Shown here: positions 13,066 through 13,213 of the stretch, in pieces
Layout: each line of letters opens with the position of its first letter
Position numbering within the stretch: the stretch's first letter is position 1
Assembly: GCA_947427985.1 (NCBI GenBank)
Contig: CANEKB010000021.1
Span: 1-13,213, forward strand
Origin: an uncultured Candidatus Saccharibacteria bacterium
Lineage (GTDB): Bacteria > Patescibacteriota > Saccharimonadia > Saccharimonadales > Saccharimonadaceae
Reading direction: 5' to 3'
Length of the DNA: 13,213 bases
Position numbers and translations under genes: made by a program
The notes under the pieces: model-generated
The model's database searches: none
What the model was told of the DNA's origin: nothing
What the model saw: the letters and a program-made list of their open reading frames with translations, nothing else

Positions 13066-13213
13066 ATGAGCAGAAATCAAGTTTTGCGGATGGGGCTCTT
13101 GGCCGTGATGGCGGTTATCGTGACACGCTTGTTTTTTATTCAGATTATTCAGCATGATGAATGGGTGGAAAAAGCGGCGGCGCAGCAGACGAAACAGAAT
13201 GTATTGAAGGCGA
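13066..13213 (+). CDS. Class B penicillin-binding protein (FtsI/PBP2-type), 3'-truncated by the window edge
   Basis: Only the first 49 codons are present. MSRNQVLRMGL is followed by a hydrophobic helix (about 8-27) and RLFFIQIIQHDEWVEKAAAQQ, the typical membrane anchor and start of the dimerisation domain of class B PBPs, where RL.. .Q...H..y...A..Q precedes the R-G-x-I-x-D-R-N block. This transpeptidase cross-links septal peptidoglycan. It follows femAB by 35 bp with its own leaderless-type promoter, in the dcw-like order rsmH, FtsL-like, femAB, ftsI. FtsI and elongation PBP2 cannot be separated from this fragment; context favours FtsI. Confidence 0.8.
   Translation, partial: MSRNQVLRMGLLAVMAVIVTRLFFIQIIQHDEWVEKAAAQQTKQNVLKA

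Noticed and set aside
1..13213. CRISPR arrays, tRNA or rRNA genes, transposases
   Set aside because: No regularly spaced repeats, cloverleaf with T-arm, rRNA sequence or DDE/IS protein was seen on either strand.

Overview
The window looks like chromosomal DNA of a small-genome bacterium of the Patescibacteria (CPR), most likely Candidatus Saccharibacteria (TM7). This is inferred from gene content and order, not from a marker gene: RNase J, a CIRCE-controlled clpC/clpP locus, and a reduced rsmH / FtsL-like / FemAB / class B PBP division cluster. TGA is used as a stop codon, so the genetic code looks standard, which argues against Gracilibacteria and Absconditabacteria. All confident genes are on the + strand except one inserted-looking gene and a gene remnant on the - strand.

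Layout. 1-1464 is the 3' nine-tenths of an RNase J gene, followed by a hairpin terminator. 1538-2542 is a promoter and an unrecognised three-helix membrane protein, ended by a terminator. 2611-6842 is a proteostasis operon: a perfect CIRCE (HrcA) operator overlapping the promoter, then clpC, a membrane-anchored HELLH putative metalloprotease starting directly after the clpC stop codon, then clpP. 6843-7257 is a non-genic gap with a 135-bp imperfect palindrome and, on the - strand, the C-terminal remnant of a FISUMP-like domain. 7258-8499 (- strand) is a DUF4868/KwaB-like gene with a long acidic disordered N-terminus. Next comes a divergent intergenic region with a near-consensus promoter and a structured leader, leading to an unrecognised 177-aa gene with a CTG-rich codon choice (8896-9429).

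9430-10094 has no convincing protein gene. It holds a terminator, DnaA-box-like repeats, a promoter, and about 330 nt that fold well enough to suggest an uncharacterised non-coding RNA. From 10095 on is a division/cell-wall cluster: rsmH, a tiny basic ORF plus a strongly structured RNA region, an FtsL-like protein, a FemAB ligase, and the first 49 codons of an FtsI-type PBP.

Two promoter styles stand out. Genes with 5' leaders have -35 plus (often extended) -10 boxes spaced by 17 bp. rsmH, femAB and ftsI each have only a TGnTATAAT box that would place the transcript start within about 2 nt of the ATG, so they are probably leaderless. The best candidates for something new are the HELLH protein inside the clpC-clpP operon, the orphan KwaB-like gene beside the FISUMP remnant, and the two structured RNA regions flanking rsmH.
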